Shown piece after piece: positions 1 through 6,807 of a stretch of DNA of 10,149 nt. A program made the position numbers and the translations under genes. Source of the stretch: Gemmatimonadota bacterium (GTDB lineage Bacteria > Latescibacterota > UBA2968 > UBA8231); contig JABHDC010000162.1 in assembly GCA_018673255.1 (NCBI GenBank), positions 1 to 10,149 of the forward strand, in the 5' to 3' direction. Below the pieces are notes generated by a model. The model was not told the DNA's origin and did not search any database. It saw only the letters and a program-made list of their open reading frames with translations. How positions within the stretch are numbered: the first letter of the stretch is position 1; each line of letters opens with the position of its first letter.

Positions 1-1048
1 AAGAGATTCCGAACATGCCAAGATTCGTCACCGTGAAACTGCCACCACTCATCTCATCCATGGGAAGGCGGCTGTCTCGCGCAAGATCGACGAGACGGCG
101 AGACTGAGAGGCGATTTCCTCCACGCCAAGTGACGCCACGTCGCGTAGGACCGGGACGACCAGTCCATTGCCGGTATCGGTGGCAATCCCAAGATCCACG
201 GTGGGCAGTTGCTGCAGTGCACCATCTGTGAAGTGACTGTTCAGTCGCGGATGCTGCCGCAGCGACAAGGCAACGCCACGCAGGATGAGATCATTGTAAG
301 AGATCTTCTTCCCCTCTGCCGCATAGCCACCCCGGAACTGCTCGAGCCAGTGGGCAGAGACCTCCATCCGCAACTGGATGTGCGGTGCCTCCCGATAAGA
401 ACTGGTCAGCCGCTGCGCTGCCACCTGCTGCGCACGGCTCAGAGCGACCGTAGTCGCCTCCGTCGCCGGCGCAACCGCTGCCGGTGGGCTCTGGACAGTT
501 GAGGGTATGGGTAGTGGCGACACGGAAACTGTATCCAGCAGGGCCTCAATGTCGGCGCTGAGGATGCGTCCAGCGGGACCACTACCCGTAACAATCGTCA
601 GATCGACGCCGTGGGCGGCAGCCATCTTGCGCGCTTTCGGGGACGCCCGGTGCGGACGCCGGCCGGTATCATGGGGTCCAACAACACCTGTCGACGCTGG
701 GGCATCCTGCAGATCGGTGGAGACACCAGGTGTGGAGACTGCGACGGTCTTCATGCCAGTCGTCGTCGCCATCGCACGCTCTGTGGCAATAGGAGCCTCT
801 ACGTGCTCTCCCGGGGCGGCGATGATGGCAATCGGCGTCGCCACATCGACCTCTTCACCGGCAGGTACCAGAATTCGACCGATGACGCCATCCACCTGAG
901 ACTCGACCTCCATGGTAACCTTGTCGGTCTCCACTTCGAGCAGGGGTTCGCCCTTACGGACACTGTCGCCCTCAGCCTTCAACCAAGCGGCGATCGTGCC
1001 CCGCTCCATGGTCAGCCCAAGTTTGGGCATGATGACATCCGTCGCCAT
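1..1048 (-). CDS. Dihydrolipoamide acyltransferase (E2) of a 2-oxoacid dehydrogenase complex, 3' end outside window
   Basis: This gene encodes the E2 core subunit that carries acyl groups on a swinging lipoyl arm and passes them to coenzyme A. Reading leftward from the ATG at 1048, 349 codons are open to the window edge. Residues 1-80 are a biotinyl/lipoyl domain with the lipoylated lysine K43 in EVETDKVTME. A Pro/Ala/Thr-rich linker follows. Residues about 135-171 are the peripheral-subunit-binding domain (ASPKARKMAAAHGVDL, then GSGPAGRIL). The catalytic acyltransferase domain starts near residue 200 and includes DLGIATDTGNGLVVPV and FTVTNLGMFG. The active-site HxxxDG motif and roughly the last 70-80 residues lie beyond the edge. 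The gene follows the small membrane-protein gene by 3 bases, with AAGGG about 10 bases before the ATG. No E1 or E3 gene is visible. The lipoyl domain is of the pyruvate/acetoin type, but the substrate (pyruvate, acetoin or branched-chain) cannot be decided here. Confidence 0.93.
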   Translation of the reverse strand, partial: MATDVIMPKLGLTMERGTIAAWLKAEGDSVRKGEPLLEVETDKVTMEVESQVDGVIGRILVPAGEEVDVATPIAIIAAPGEHVEAPIATERAMATTTGMKTVAVSTPGVSTDLQDAPASTGVVGPHDTGRRPHRASPKARKMAAAHGVDLTIVTGSGPAGRILSADIEALLDTVSVSPLPIPSTVQSPPAAVAPATEATTVALSRAQQVAAQRLTSSYREAPHIQLRMEVSAHWLEQFRGGYAAEGKKISYNDLILRGVALSLRQHPRLNSHFTDGALQQLPTVDLGIATDTGNGLVVPVLRDVASLGVEEIASQSRRLVDLARDSRLPMDEMSGGSFTVTNLGMFGIS

Positions 1049-1051
1049 GCG

Positions 1052-1327
1052 CTAACGGCCCTTGTTGCCCTTCTTGCGCTTGCGACCGCCCTTGCCACCT
1101 GCCCCAGGGTTGGTGGAGTTGGGTGCAACAGCAGCGGGTGTCGACGGACTGTCATCGGCATCCTGCCCGACGTCAGCCGCTCCATCGTCACCAGGTAGAT
1201 CGGGGTCGTCAACAGCAGGTGCTGAATCCTGAACGAACTTGTGGTAGGCAACGCTACCCCAGATGACGATCAGACCGACGACGGACACGATCAGAATCGT
1301 GCGATCGGGCTCGATCATTTCCTGCAT
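1052..1327 (-). CDS. Small single-span membrane protein of unknown function (91 aa)
   Basis: I do not recognise a family. The 91-residue product has a hydrophobic segment at about residues 10-28 (ILIVSVVGLIVIWGSVAY), preceded by a short charged N-terminus. Next comes an acidic, Pro/Ala-rich stretch (about 39-60, many Asp) and finally a strongly basic Gly/Lys/Arg tail (GGKGGRKRKKGNKGR, 77-91). This looks like a membrane anchor with a flexible, oppositely charged tail. GGAGG lies about 10 bases before the chosen ATG; a second in-frame ATG at codon 4 is possible. It sits 66 bases after the GT9 gene and 3 bases before E2, so it is probably co-transcribed and coupled to E2. The real-gene call rests on the ribosome binding site, tight packing and sensible membrane topology. 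A role in tethering a partner or binding an anionic ligand is only inference. Confidence 0.72.
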   Translation of the reverse strand: MQEMIEPDRTILIVSVVGLIVIWGSVAYHKFVQDSAPAVDDPDLPGDDGAADVGQDADDSPSTPAAVAPNSTNPGAGGKGGRKRKKGNKGR

Positions 1328-1393
1328 GGTCAGGCGGCCTCCGCAATGGCTTCAGTGGTGGTCATCACAGTAAACAACTCGGTTGAAGATACT

Positions 1394-2512
1394 TCAGGCC
1401 GTTGAAGGCGTAGATCCTGCGCCGTCGACGAGGTTCCGCTCATCGATGGCATCGCGACGCAGAGCGCGGTCGAGTCCATCGACAACTCGGGCAATGCTGA
1501 TCGCACGCAGATCGCGCTCCTCAATGATCTCGACCAGATGATTTCGCTCCGAGACCCAGCGTCTCGCGTCCTCATCAAAGATGCCGACAGCCGGCACGCC
1601 CAGGGAGAGAGCGAGATGGAGGACATTGGTGTTACACGCGATCAGAGCACTGCAGCCCTGCAGCAAGGCAGCAACACCCGCCAGATCGTTTTCTTCAAAG
1701 GGGAGTACACGACTTCCGTAGGTCTTTGTAAGATAGTTGACCTGTTTGCGCTCGGCGAGTGAAAAGAAGAGAACCGCTCTCGCGCCCCGCTCAATTACAC
1801 GACCGACGATGTCATCCAGTTGCCGGCCATTGAGGCCAGTTCCCTCTCCGCGTCCCAGGTCGACAGCCACCACGTGACCTGTGCTGAATTCGCCGTCGAG
1901 GTATCGTTCACGCAGTTGATTGGCTTCTCCTTCACCGATGGCCCAACTCACCTCGCCGCAAGGTTCGATCCCCAGCAGGCGGATCAGAGCCAGGACCTGC
2001 TCGACTTCGAAGGCCTCTTCACGCTGGCGCACGACTTCAAGATTGAAAGAGGTTGAGACATCGCGCTGGAAGCCGACTCGCAGACGTGCGCCACTCAAGC
2101 CGCACAACTGGGCCAGGCGGAAGCTGCAGTCTGGCCCCAGGCAGACCGCCAGATCGTATGGATCACGTCGCAGTTCATCGACAAAGTCATGGTAGGCAGC
2201 CGACCAGATCTGCTCGTTGATTGGCGCCGTCAGCACCTCATCCACAAAGGGAATCGAGGCACCCAGTCGAGTGTCTTCGGGCTTGGTGAGCAGGCTGATG
2301 TGGGCATCGGCATAGTGCGCACGCACGGCCTTGTAGATCTGCGCACCCATGAACAGCCCCCCAACACGGTCGTTGGGGATCAGCAGGATCCTCTGCGCTC
2401 GGCGCAATTCACCGAAGATGTCGAGAGATTCATCACGCCGGGGGCGTGGCCCTTTCCAGCGCAGCGCCAGTCGCTCCAGCAGGGAGCCGCGGCGCCAACG
2501 GTCGACCTTCAT
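1394..2512 (-). CDS. Glycosyltransferase family 9 (heptosyltransferase-fold) protein, divergent active site
   Basis: This 372-residue protein has the two-Rossmann-lobe pattern of GT9 heptosyltransferases such as WaaC/WaaF, which add ADP-heptose to lipopolysaccharide inner core. The N-lobe begins ILLIPNDRVGGLFMGA (42-57) and continues through YDLAVCLGPD (119-128). The C-lobe begins VVAVDLGRGEG (214-224) and ends with the nucleotide-sugar loop NTNVLHLALSLGVPAVGIF (294-312, H299). Two departures stand out. The family's GD pair after the first strand, whose Asp is the proposed catalytic base, reads GG here. The usual (S/T)DSGxxH reads CNTNVLH. So it may use another donor or be non-catalytic. The start at 2512 is chosen for its GGAG 5 bases upstream; the reading frame stays open further back but would run into the ATPase gene. 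It lies 40 bases after that gene, probably in one operon. Confidence 0.82.
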   Translation of the reverse strand: MKVDRWRRGSLLERLALRWKGPRPRRDESLDIFGELRRAQRILLIPNDRVGGLFMGAQIYKAVRAHYADAHISLLTKPEDTRLGASIPFVDEVLTAPINEQIWSAAYHDFVDELRRDPYDLAVCLGPDCSFRLAQLCGLSGARLRVGFQRDVSTSFNLEVVRQREEAFEVEQVLALIRLLGIEPCGEVSWAIGEGEANQLRERYLDGEFSTGHVVAVDLGRGEGTGLNGRQLDDIVGRVIERGARAVLFFSLAERKQVNYLTKTYGSRVLPFEENDLAGVAALLQGCSALIACNTNVLHLALSLGVPAVGIFDEDARRWVSERNHLVEIIEERDLRAISIARVVDGLDRALRRDAIDERNLVDGAGSTPSTA

Positions 2513-2552
2513 CTGTGCTCCATCCAGCTTCCGGATGGCCGGTGACACGATT

Positions 2553-3614
2553 TCACCAGAACTTGGCTTCCGCCTTGGCGACCTGGGCCAGCTTGCGATG
2601 CTGCTTGGGCTCGAACCGATGGAGCCGGTCCGGAACGCCGAGGCCATTCATTAGGATATTGTAGACATCCGAGGCGGCAGCAGATTTCGGCGCCGTGAGC
2701 ATCACAGGACGTCGTCGCTCACACGCGTCAAGAATCTTGTCGTCGTTGCGCACGTAGCCCACATACTCCAATTCGGTGGACAGGTATTCACGCACGAGCG
2801 AGACAAAACGCTCGACCTCGTCAATGTGACGTCGAGATCGGACCCGATTCAGGAGCAACCGGGGTCGGTAGTCAGACAGCATCTGCCTCCCCTCTTCCAT
2901 CGCAATCGGGTCCACATCACCGATGCGGCACAGCAGGTCCGCCACGCGTCCGCTGCGGCGCCCGGCTTCGCGGGCGAATTCGCCGATGACGTCAGTCACC
3001 GGCTCGTTCTTGCGGAACAGGCGTCGCAGTTTCCGATACACCGTGTTCTTGATGAAACCGTAGGCATCGACCCGCGCCTGAGGCTCGGGTGTGCATACCA
3101 CAATGCCATCATCGGCAAGGGTGAAGATGTCCAGCGTGTTGTATGCCGAGCCTGCTCCGAGGTCGATCAGGACGAAGTCTGCATCAAGCTTCTTGATGTG
3201 CCGGATGAGTTTGGTCTTGGCGCCATGGGACAGATTCGCCATGCCCACCAATTCACTCCCACCGCACGCCAGGCGAAGATTCTCGTTGGGCGTCGGCAGC
3301 AGGACGTCGCGTAAATGCTCAACATCCCGCGTCAGGAAGGTGCTCAACGATCGCGGCGGCGATACCTGATTGAAGAACAGATGGAGATCCGCCCCGCCCA
3401 GGTCGCCATCGACCAGAATCACCTTGTATCCGAGAAGAGAAAGCCCAAGCCCGAGATTCGCGGTCAGCGTCGACTTGCCAGTTCCTCCCTTGCCTCCGGC
3501 GACGGGCCAGATCACCGTCGATGGAGCCTGCGTATCCAGGACGATCACGTTCGATTCGTCCGCCGCCGGCATTGCTTGCCGTGGCGAGGGGAGAGGACGT
3601 AGCTGAACGGTCAT
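2553..3614 (-). CDS. ParA/MinD-family P-loop ATPase
   Basis: This 353-residue protein is a deviant-Walker ATPase of the ParA/MinD/FlhG (FleN) group. Such proteins dimerise on ATP and position cargo such as DNA, division sites, flagella or protein clusters. The deviant Walker A is AGGKGGTGKST (39-49), with the signature lysine in KGGTGKS. The A' motif is VDGDLGGAD (68-76) and Walker B is VLIDLGAG (148-155). The C-terminal third is helical and charged, ending in a basic tail. It lacks the domains of plasmid ParA and there is no ParB-like gene nearby, so a MinD/FlhG-like orphan role is more likely than plasmid partition; the cargo is unknown. The ATG at 3614 is preferred because the only strong promoter has its -10 at 3699-3704, so an upstream in-frame ATG at 3710 would lie before the transcript starts. 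GAGG lies about 10 bases before the chosen ATG. It is the first gene of the leftward operon. Confidence 0.87.
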   Translation of the reverse strand: MTVQLRPLPSPRQAMPAADESNVIVLDTQAPSTVIWPVAGGKGGTGKSTLTANLGLGLSLLGYKVILVDGDLGGADLHLFFNQVSPPRSLSTFLTRDVEHLRDVLLPTPNENLRLACGGSELVGMANLSHGAKTKLIRHIKKLDADFVLIDLGAGSAYNTLDIFTLADDGIVVCTPEPQARVDAYGFIKNTVYRKLRRLFRKNEPVTDVIGEFAREAGRRSGRVADLLCRIGDVDPIAMEEGRQMLSDYRPRLLLNRVRSRRHIDEVERFVSLVREYLSTELEYVGYVRNDDKILDACERRRPVMLTAPKSAAASDVYNILMNGLGVPDRLHRFEPKQHRKLAQVAKAEAKFW

Positions 3615-3635
3615 GGGGGGTTGGCCTCGGTCGGC

Positions 3636-3678
3636 CTCTCGCACAGGGCCCGCGCGGGGAGCGGCGGCCAGGCGAGAG
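3636..3678 (-). repeat. Inverted repeat in the ParA operon leader (possible RNA hairpin)
   Basis: CTCTCGC (3636-3642) and GCGAGAG (3672-3678) are perfect 7-base complements separated by 29 GC-rich bases that include the palindrome CCCGCGCGGG (3649-3658). Both arms lie between the predicted transcription start (about 3692) and the ATG at 3614, so the transcript could fold into a stable structure. The GAGG ribosome binding site lies just outside the 3' arm. There is no T-run, so it is not an obvious terminator. Confidence 0.45.
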
Positions 3679-3698
3679 CGCTGTAAGAACAAGGGGTT

Positions 3699-3726
3699 AT
3701 GATAATCCACACTACCAGAGTGTCAA
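3699..3726 (-). promoter_or_regulatory. Sigma-70-type promoter for the leftward ParA operon
   Basis: Read on the minus strand, TTGACA (3726-3721, 6 of 6 consensus) is followed by a 16-base spacer and TATCAT (3704-3699, 5 of 6). Transcription would begin near 3692, leaving a leader of about 78 bases before the ATG at 3614. The match is unusually good for a GC-rich genome. It also rules against the longer reading of the ATPase gene from 3710. Confidence 0.75.
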
Positions 3727-3856
3727 GCGTGGTGATCCTCCACACAGGCTCACCAGATCGGTCGTATGTGGGGGACTCATGCCCCTGTCACAGACTATCG
3801 GCAGACTCGCCAGAATGTCCACCATCCTGGTTGCGGTTGCTGCGCCGCGTCGTCGC

Positions 3857-3862
3857 TATATT
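3857..3862 (+). promoter_or_regulatory. Weak candidate -10 element for the Nudix-deacetylase pair
   Basis: TATATT at 3857-3862 is the only AT-rich -10-like hexamer just upstream of the Nudix gene. Upstream TTG-containing hexamers (TTGCGG, TTGCTG) lie at 20 and 14 bases, outside the usual 16-18. Its position, about 35-40 bases before the GTG at 3897, would fit, but the evidence is thin. Confidence 0.22.
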
Positions 3863-3896
3863 TTCCGTCAGGCCGCCTCATCCGGGCTCAATCCCG

Positions 3897-4406
3897 GTGG
3901 CGAACATTTCTGGTTCCCGTCCACTCTCTGAAGCGAGAAGCAATCTGTCTCCCGCTGCCCCCACACGCGACTTCACGGCAACGACATTCATCGTGCGCAA
4001 CGAAGAGCTTTTCTTGTTGTGGCACAACAAGATAGAGACATGGCTTCCACCCGGGGGGCATATTCACGACCATGAATTGCCCCATGTGGCCGCCTTGCGC
4101 GAGGTCAAGGAGGAAAGCGGCCTGAATGTGCGCCTCATCCTCGCCGGTGATGATGGGCAGAAGTGGGGGCCCGTCGAGGTCCTGCACCAACCGGTCTGTA
4201 TCCTGCTCGAAGATATCGAACCTGGCCATCAACATATCGACCTCATCTACTTCGCAGTCTGCCTCGATGACGAACCGGCTTGTGTCAATCAGCGAGAGGC
4301 CCGCGAGGGACGATGGATCACGGCATCCGCCCTGGCATCGGCACAGGATATCCACGAAGACATTCGCATTCTCGGCCTGCGTGCACTGGAGGCGGCCCGC
4401 TCATGA
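3897..4406 (+). CDS. Nudix hydrolase
   Basis: Nudix enzymes cleave nucleoside diphosphates linked to another moiety, using metal ions held by the Nudix box. A perfect box is present: G54-x5-E60-x7-R68-E69-V-x-E72-E73-x-G75-L (GHIHDHELPHVAALREV, then KEESGL). It is preceded by TWLPPGG and a beta strand TFIVRNEELFLLWH. The substrate is not evident; the chain resembles small NUDIX proteins that start shortly before a TRDFTATTF-like strand. The start is uncertain. GTG at 3897 gives 169 residues and a length typical of the family. An ATG at 3699 would add 66 unconserved-looking residues and overlap the divergent promoter. No strong ribosome binding site marks either. The stop overlaps the next gene's ATG by 4 bases (ATGA), so the pair is likely translationally coupled. 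Confidence 0.85.
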   Translation: MANISGSRPLSEARSNLSPAAPTRDFTATTFIVRNEELFLLWHNKIETWLPPGGHIHDHELPHVAALREVKEESGLNVRLILAGDDGQKWGPVEVLHQPVCILLEDIEPGHQHIDLIYFAVCLDDEPACVNQREAREGRWITASALASAQDIHEDIRILGLRALEAARS

Positions 4407-5350
4407 GCTCAACTCGTCTTTATTACCACCCTGCCTTCCTCAACCACGAAGCCGGCCCCTGGCACCCAGAGCGTCCCGATCGAGTCGAACATGCCTGGCG
4501 CCATCTACAGCAGACGGGTCTTGCAGAGCGCCTCTCCATCCAGCAACCGTCACCAGCATCGCCGGATTCGATTCGGACCACGCACTCTCAGCGGCTGATC
4601 GACGATGTGCAGATGACCTCACAGCGCGGTGGCCAGACCATGGTTGACGCTGACACCGTGATCATGTCGGCAACCTGGGAGGCCGCCCTGCTGGCCAGTG
4701 GAGGTGTTCTGCAGGCGACTGACGCCATCATGGCAGATGGTGGGAACGCATTCTGCATGCATCGACCGCCGGGTCACCACGCTGAACACGATCAAGCGAT
4801 GGGCTTCTGTTTCTTCAACCACATCGCCATCGCCGCGCATCATCTGCTCAGCCATCATGGGCTGGACCGAGTTGCCATCGTCGACTGGGACGTCCACCAT
4901 GGAAACGGAACCCAGCACACTTTCGAGGAAGATCCGCGCGTCCACTTCTTCAGCATTCATCAGTCGCCCCACTTCCCCGGCACCGGCGCAGCCGCAGAGA
5001 CCGGCGTTGGTGAAGGGCTGGGCAGGACACAGAATGTTCCCCTCACACCGGGGCACGGAGACGTGGACTACATGCACGTTTTGCGGCAGCGGCTACGCCC
5101 TGCCCTGGAGGAATTCCAGCCGCAGTTCATCCTCGTCTCCGCCGGCTTCGACGCCCACCAGGCCGATCCGCTGGGGGATATGCGAGTCACGACCCAGGGG
5201 TTTCGCCAGATCACCGACGAGGTCGTAGCCCTGGCCGGCCAATTGTGCGAGGGGCGCTTCATCAGTGTTCTGGAGGGGGGCTACGATCTTCCATCCACAA
5301 CCGCGTCCATCGCCGCCCATCTCGAAGGACTGCTCGCTGCCCACGCCTGA
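4403..5350 (+). CDS. Histone deacetylase / acetylpolyamine amidohydrolase family protein (class II type)
   Basis: This 315-residue zinc hydrolase is predicted to remove acetyl groups from acetylated amines, either acetyl-lysine on proteins or small acetylated polyamines. Family landmarks are in order: HPERPDRVEHA (21-31); the catalytic His pair in RPPGHHAEHDQAMGFCFFN (H125, H126); the zinc-binding DWDVHHGNGT (D163, H165); the third zinc ligand in AGFDAHQADPLG (D250); and the transition-state tyrosine in LEGGYDL (Y294). All catalytic residues are intact, and the length matches bacterial class II-like members, so it should be active. The ATG at 4403 overlaps the Nudix stop, with GGAGG about 10 bases upstream; upstream in-frame starts would lie deep inside the Nudix gene. 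There is no signal peptide, so it is cytoplasmic. The actual substrate cannot be told from sequence. Confidence 0.93.
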   Translation: MSSTRLYYHPAFLNHEAGPWHPERPDRVEHAWRHLQQTGLAERLSIQQPSPASPDSIRTTHSQRLIDDVQMTSQRGGQTMVDADTVIMSATWEAALLASGGVLQATDAIMADGGNAFCMHRPPGHHAEHDQAMGFCFFNHIAIAAHHLLSHHGLDRVAIVDWDVHHGNGTQHTFEEDPRVHFFSIHQSPHFPGTGAAAETGVGEGLGRTQNVPLTPGHGDVDYMHVLRQRLRPALEEFQPQFILVSAGFDAHQADPLGDMRVTTQGFRQITDEVVALAGQLCEGRFISVLEGGYDLPSTTASIAAHLEGLLAAHA

Positions 5351-5387
5351 ACAGGCCGACCGCGCCTAGACAGATTCCGTGGCCTGT
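5351..5387. terminator. Inverted repeat between convergent genes, weak terminator candidate
   Basis: ACAGGCC (5351-5357) and GGCCTGT (5381-5387) are perfect complements separated by 23 bases, directly after the deacetylase stop codon and before the end of the convergent methyltransferase gene. No T-run follows on either strand, so this is not a typical intrinsic terminator. The rest of the 117-base gap shows nothing else. Confidence 0.25.
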
Positions 5388-5467
5388 CGGCAGATCCTGC
5401 GGCCCCGACTTTCGTCACCGAACCATCTGACTGCGGCTGCCCGGTGCTGAATCACCCCTGTGCATCG

Positions 5468-6211
5468 CTATTCTGGCTTGCGCAGCCTGTGGATGTCGAT
5501 CTGGTGGGTCAGCGACTGCCATTCCACATCAACGGTGTGCCGCTCGTGTTCATAGCCCAGGTCCCGCAGAGCTTCAAACAACGGCTGGGCCGCCGGTCGG
5601 CGGGGATCACTCAGATAGAGTCGGCCACCAGGGCGCAGTAACTGGCGCAGTGTCCGTAACAGATATGGATGCAACGTCTTCTCGTAGGCCACGTCAGAAG
5701 CGACCAGGCAGTCACACACCTCCCCCACCGGATGGCTCCAGTCGAGGTAGGCCACACGATGCCGGTATTCGGCAACGCCATTGCTGCGTGCATTGTGGGC
5801 TGCAAGGACCAGGGCATCCTCGACATAGTCCGTCGCTTCGACGCGCCATCCTGAGCGCGCCAAGGCGACGCCAACCAATCCGAGACCACACCCCAGTTCA
5901 CGAATGTCTACCGAGGTCGACTCGGGGGCATGTTGCACGAACCAGCGCGACAGCCCGACGGCGGCTGGCCAGATTTCTGCCCAATAGGGAAATCGCGTCA
6001 CCCGGGCGGTCCCGGCCTCCTCCTGCTCGATCAGACGATCGAGCAGAGCATAGGTGTCGCGGGTCTGCACCATCGAAACCGACATCTCGGGTTCAAGCTC
6101 AACGTCGATGCTGACCGTGTCGTATTTGGCCAGGGTGCGAGTGGTCTGCCGTCGCGCGTAACGCGTCAAGTGCCTACCGACTCTCACCCCACCGACGACG
6201 CGCTGCGCCAT
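5468..6211 (-). CDS. Class I SAM-dependent methyltransferase, METTL20/21-like predicted protein-lysine methyltransferase
   Basis: This 247-residue protein has a seven-beta-strand methyltransferase fold. FPYWAEIWPAAVGLSRWF (74-91) is the typical pre-motif of the METTL20/METTL21 group. Motif I for SAM is ELGCGLGLVGVALA (105-118), followed by an acidic motif II (EATDYVEDAL). ASDVAYE (171-177) carries the DxxY signature (D173, Y176) of this protein-lysine methyltransferase group. LLRPGGRLYLSDPRRP follows. Bacterial METTL20 homologues are known to methylate the beta subunit of electron transfer flavoprotein; whether that applies here is inference. The ATG at 6211 overlaps the Spy-like gene by 38 bases, with GAGG about 11 bases upstream. 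GTG at 6187 or TTG at 6169 would shorten an N-terminus that looks poorly conserved. It is the last gene of the right-hand minus-strand run. Confidence 0.85.
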   Translation of the reverse strand: MAQRVVGGVRVGRHLTRYARRQTTRTLAKYDTVSIDVELEPEMSVSMVQTRDTYALLDRLIEQEEAGTARVTRFPYWAEIWPAAVGLSRWFVQHAPESTSVDIRELGCGLGLVGVALARSGWRVEATDYVEDALVLAAHNARSNGVAEYRHRVAYLDWSHPVGEVCDCLVASDVAYEKTLHPYLLRTLRQLLRPGGRLYLSDPRRPAAQPLFEALRDLGYEHERHTVDVEWQSLTHQIDIHRLRKPE

Positions 6212-6773
6212 CGGTGCCCGGTCCTCGTTCGCCCATACCCCGCATGCGCCGAACCATGCCCTGAAGATCCGTGCGAAAGGTATCCTCGAAGAGCATCAGG
6301 CGGGCCTGCTGGCGGGCTGTGAGTACGTTGCTGAGACGCTTCTCGAAGTCACGTTCCAGCGTCGTGATCTCACCGTCGACAGTGCGGATCTGGGCCATCT
6401 GTGCCAGCAACTTCTCATCGTCGTCCTTGTTGGCCAGTTGCTGACGCAGACTGACGCGCATTTCCTGACCCCGAGAGACCAGTTCGTCGCGGGCGCGCTG
6501 ATGCTGGCTGAAAGCCGGAAAGACCTTCATCGCCTGAGCCTCGTCGATCTCCAGGGCGCTGACGAGTCGCCACATACGCACCATGGCGATGTGCTCATTG
6601 GATGGGGGCTGCAACCCAGACGGTTTTTGGGCCGAGGCCGCGCCAGCAAGAGTCCAGCTGAGAGCGACCGCGATCCAGAGGATCATCGCCCACCGCCTGC
6701 AACCCAGATCCGGTTTGGCAGAATCCTCCTTGCCTGAACCAGTGTTCAATACCGGCCTGTTTATGTCATGCAT
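6174..6773 (-). CDS. Exported Spy/CpxP-like helical protein
   Basis: The 199-residue product has a signal sequence at about residues 26-48: basic CRRW, hydrophobic MILWIAVALSWTLAG, then AASA before Q49. An alpha-helical, charge-rich domain follows, with no cysteines after the signal. EIDEAQAMKVFPAF and later LTARQQARLMLFEDTFR (151-167) match the LTxxQxxxLxxFxxxF pattern of the Spy/CpxP group of periplasmic chaperones and metal/stress sensors. The C-terminus is Arg/Gly-rich. The start at 6773 has GGAG 9 bases upstream and leaves 34 bases after the anti-sigma stop. An alternative ATG at 6686 would give a bare signal peptide, and one at 6854 would overlap the anti-sigma gene. Its place behind a sigma/anti-sigma pair suggests an envelope-stress output or a sensor partner of the anti-sigma factor; that role is inferred. 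Confidence 0.75.
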   Translation of the reverse strand: MHDINRPVLNTGSGKEDSAKPDLGCRRWAMILWIAVALSWTLAGAASAQKPSGLQPPSNEHIAMVRMWRLVSALEIDEAQAMKVFPAFSQHQRARDELVSRGQEMRVSLRQQLANKDDDEKLLAQMAQIRTVDGEITTLERDFEKRLSNVLTARQQARLMLFEDTFRTDLQGMVRRMRGMGERGPGTDGAARRRWGESR

Positions 6774-6807
6774 CGAATCTGTCTCCGGGTCTGCGCGCAC
6801 GAACCAC

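Noticed and set aside
611..1198. Long plus-strand open frame opposite the E2 gene
   Set aside because: It is antisense to a clear lipoyl and subunit-binding domain sequence; its translation shows no family motif and arises from GC-rich codon bias.
1330..1393. Short out-of-frame reading between the GT9 and small membrane-protein genes
   Set aside because: Only the end of an antisense-like frame; no start with a ribosome binding site and no recognisable product.
3615..3710. Longer reading of the ATPase gene from an ATG at 3710 (32 extra residues)
   Set aside because: The -10 of the strong promoter is at 3699-3704, so this ATG would lie upstream of the transcript start, and the added residues look unlike the family.
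3767..3792. Imperfect inverted repeat (TGTGGGGG to CCCCTGTCACA) in the divergent intergenic region
   Set aside because: Only the four-base G/C core pairs cleanly. It could be an operator for the divergent genes, but the symmetry is too poor to call.
3779..3931. A 50-codon plus-strand frame starting ATG at 3779 with a G-rich stretch before it
   Set aside because: It resembles no known protein, overlaps the Nudix start in another frame, and no promoter clearly precedes it. A frameshifted Nudix N-terminus is also unlikely because the Nudix domain is complete.
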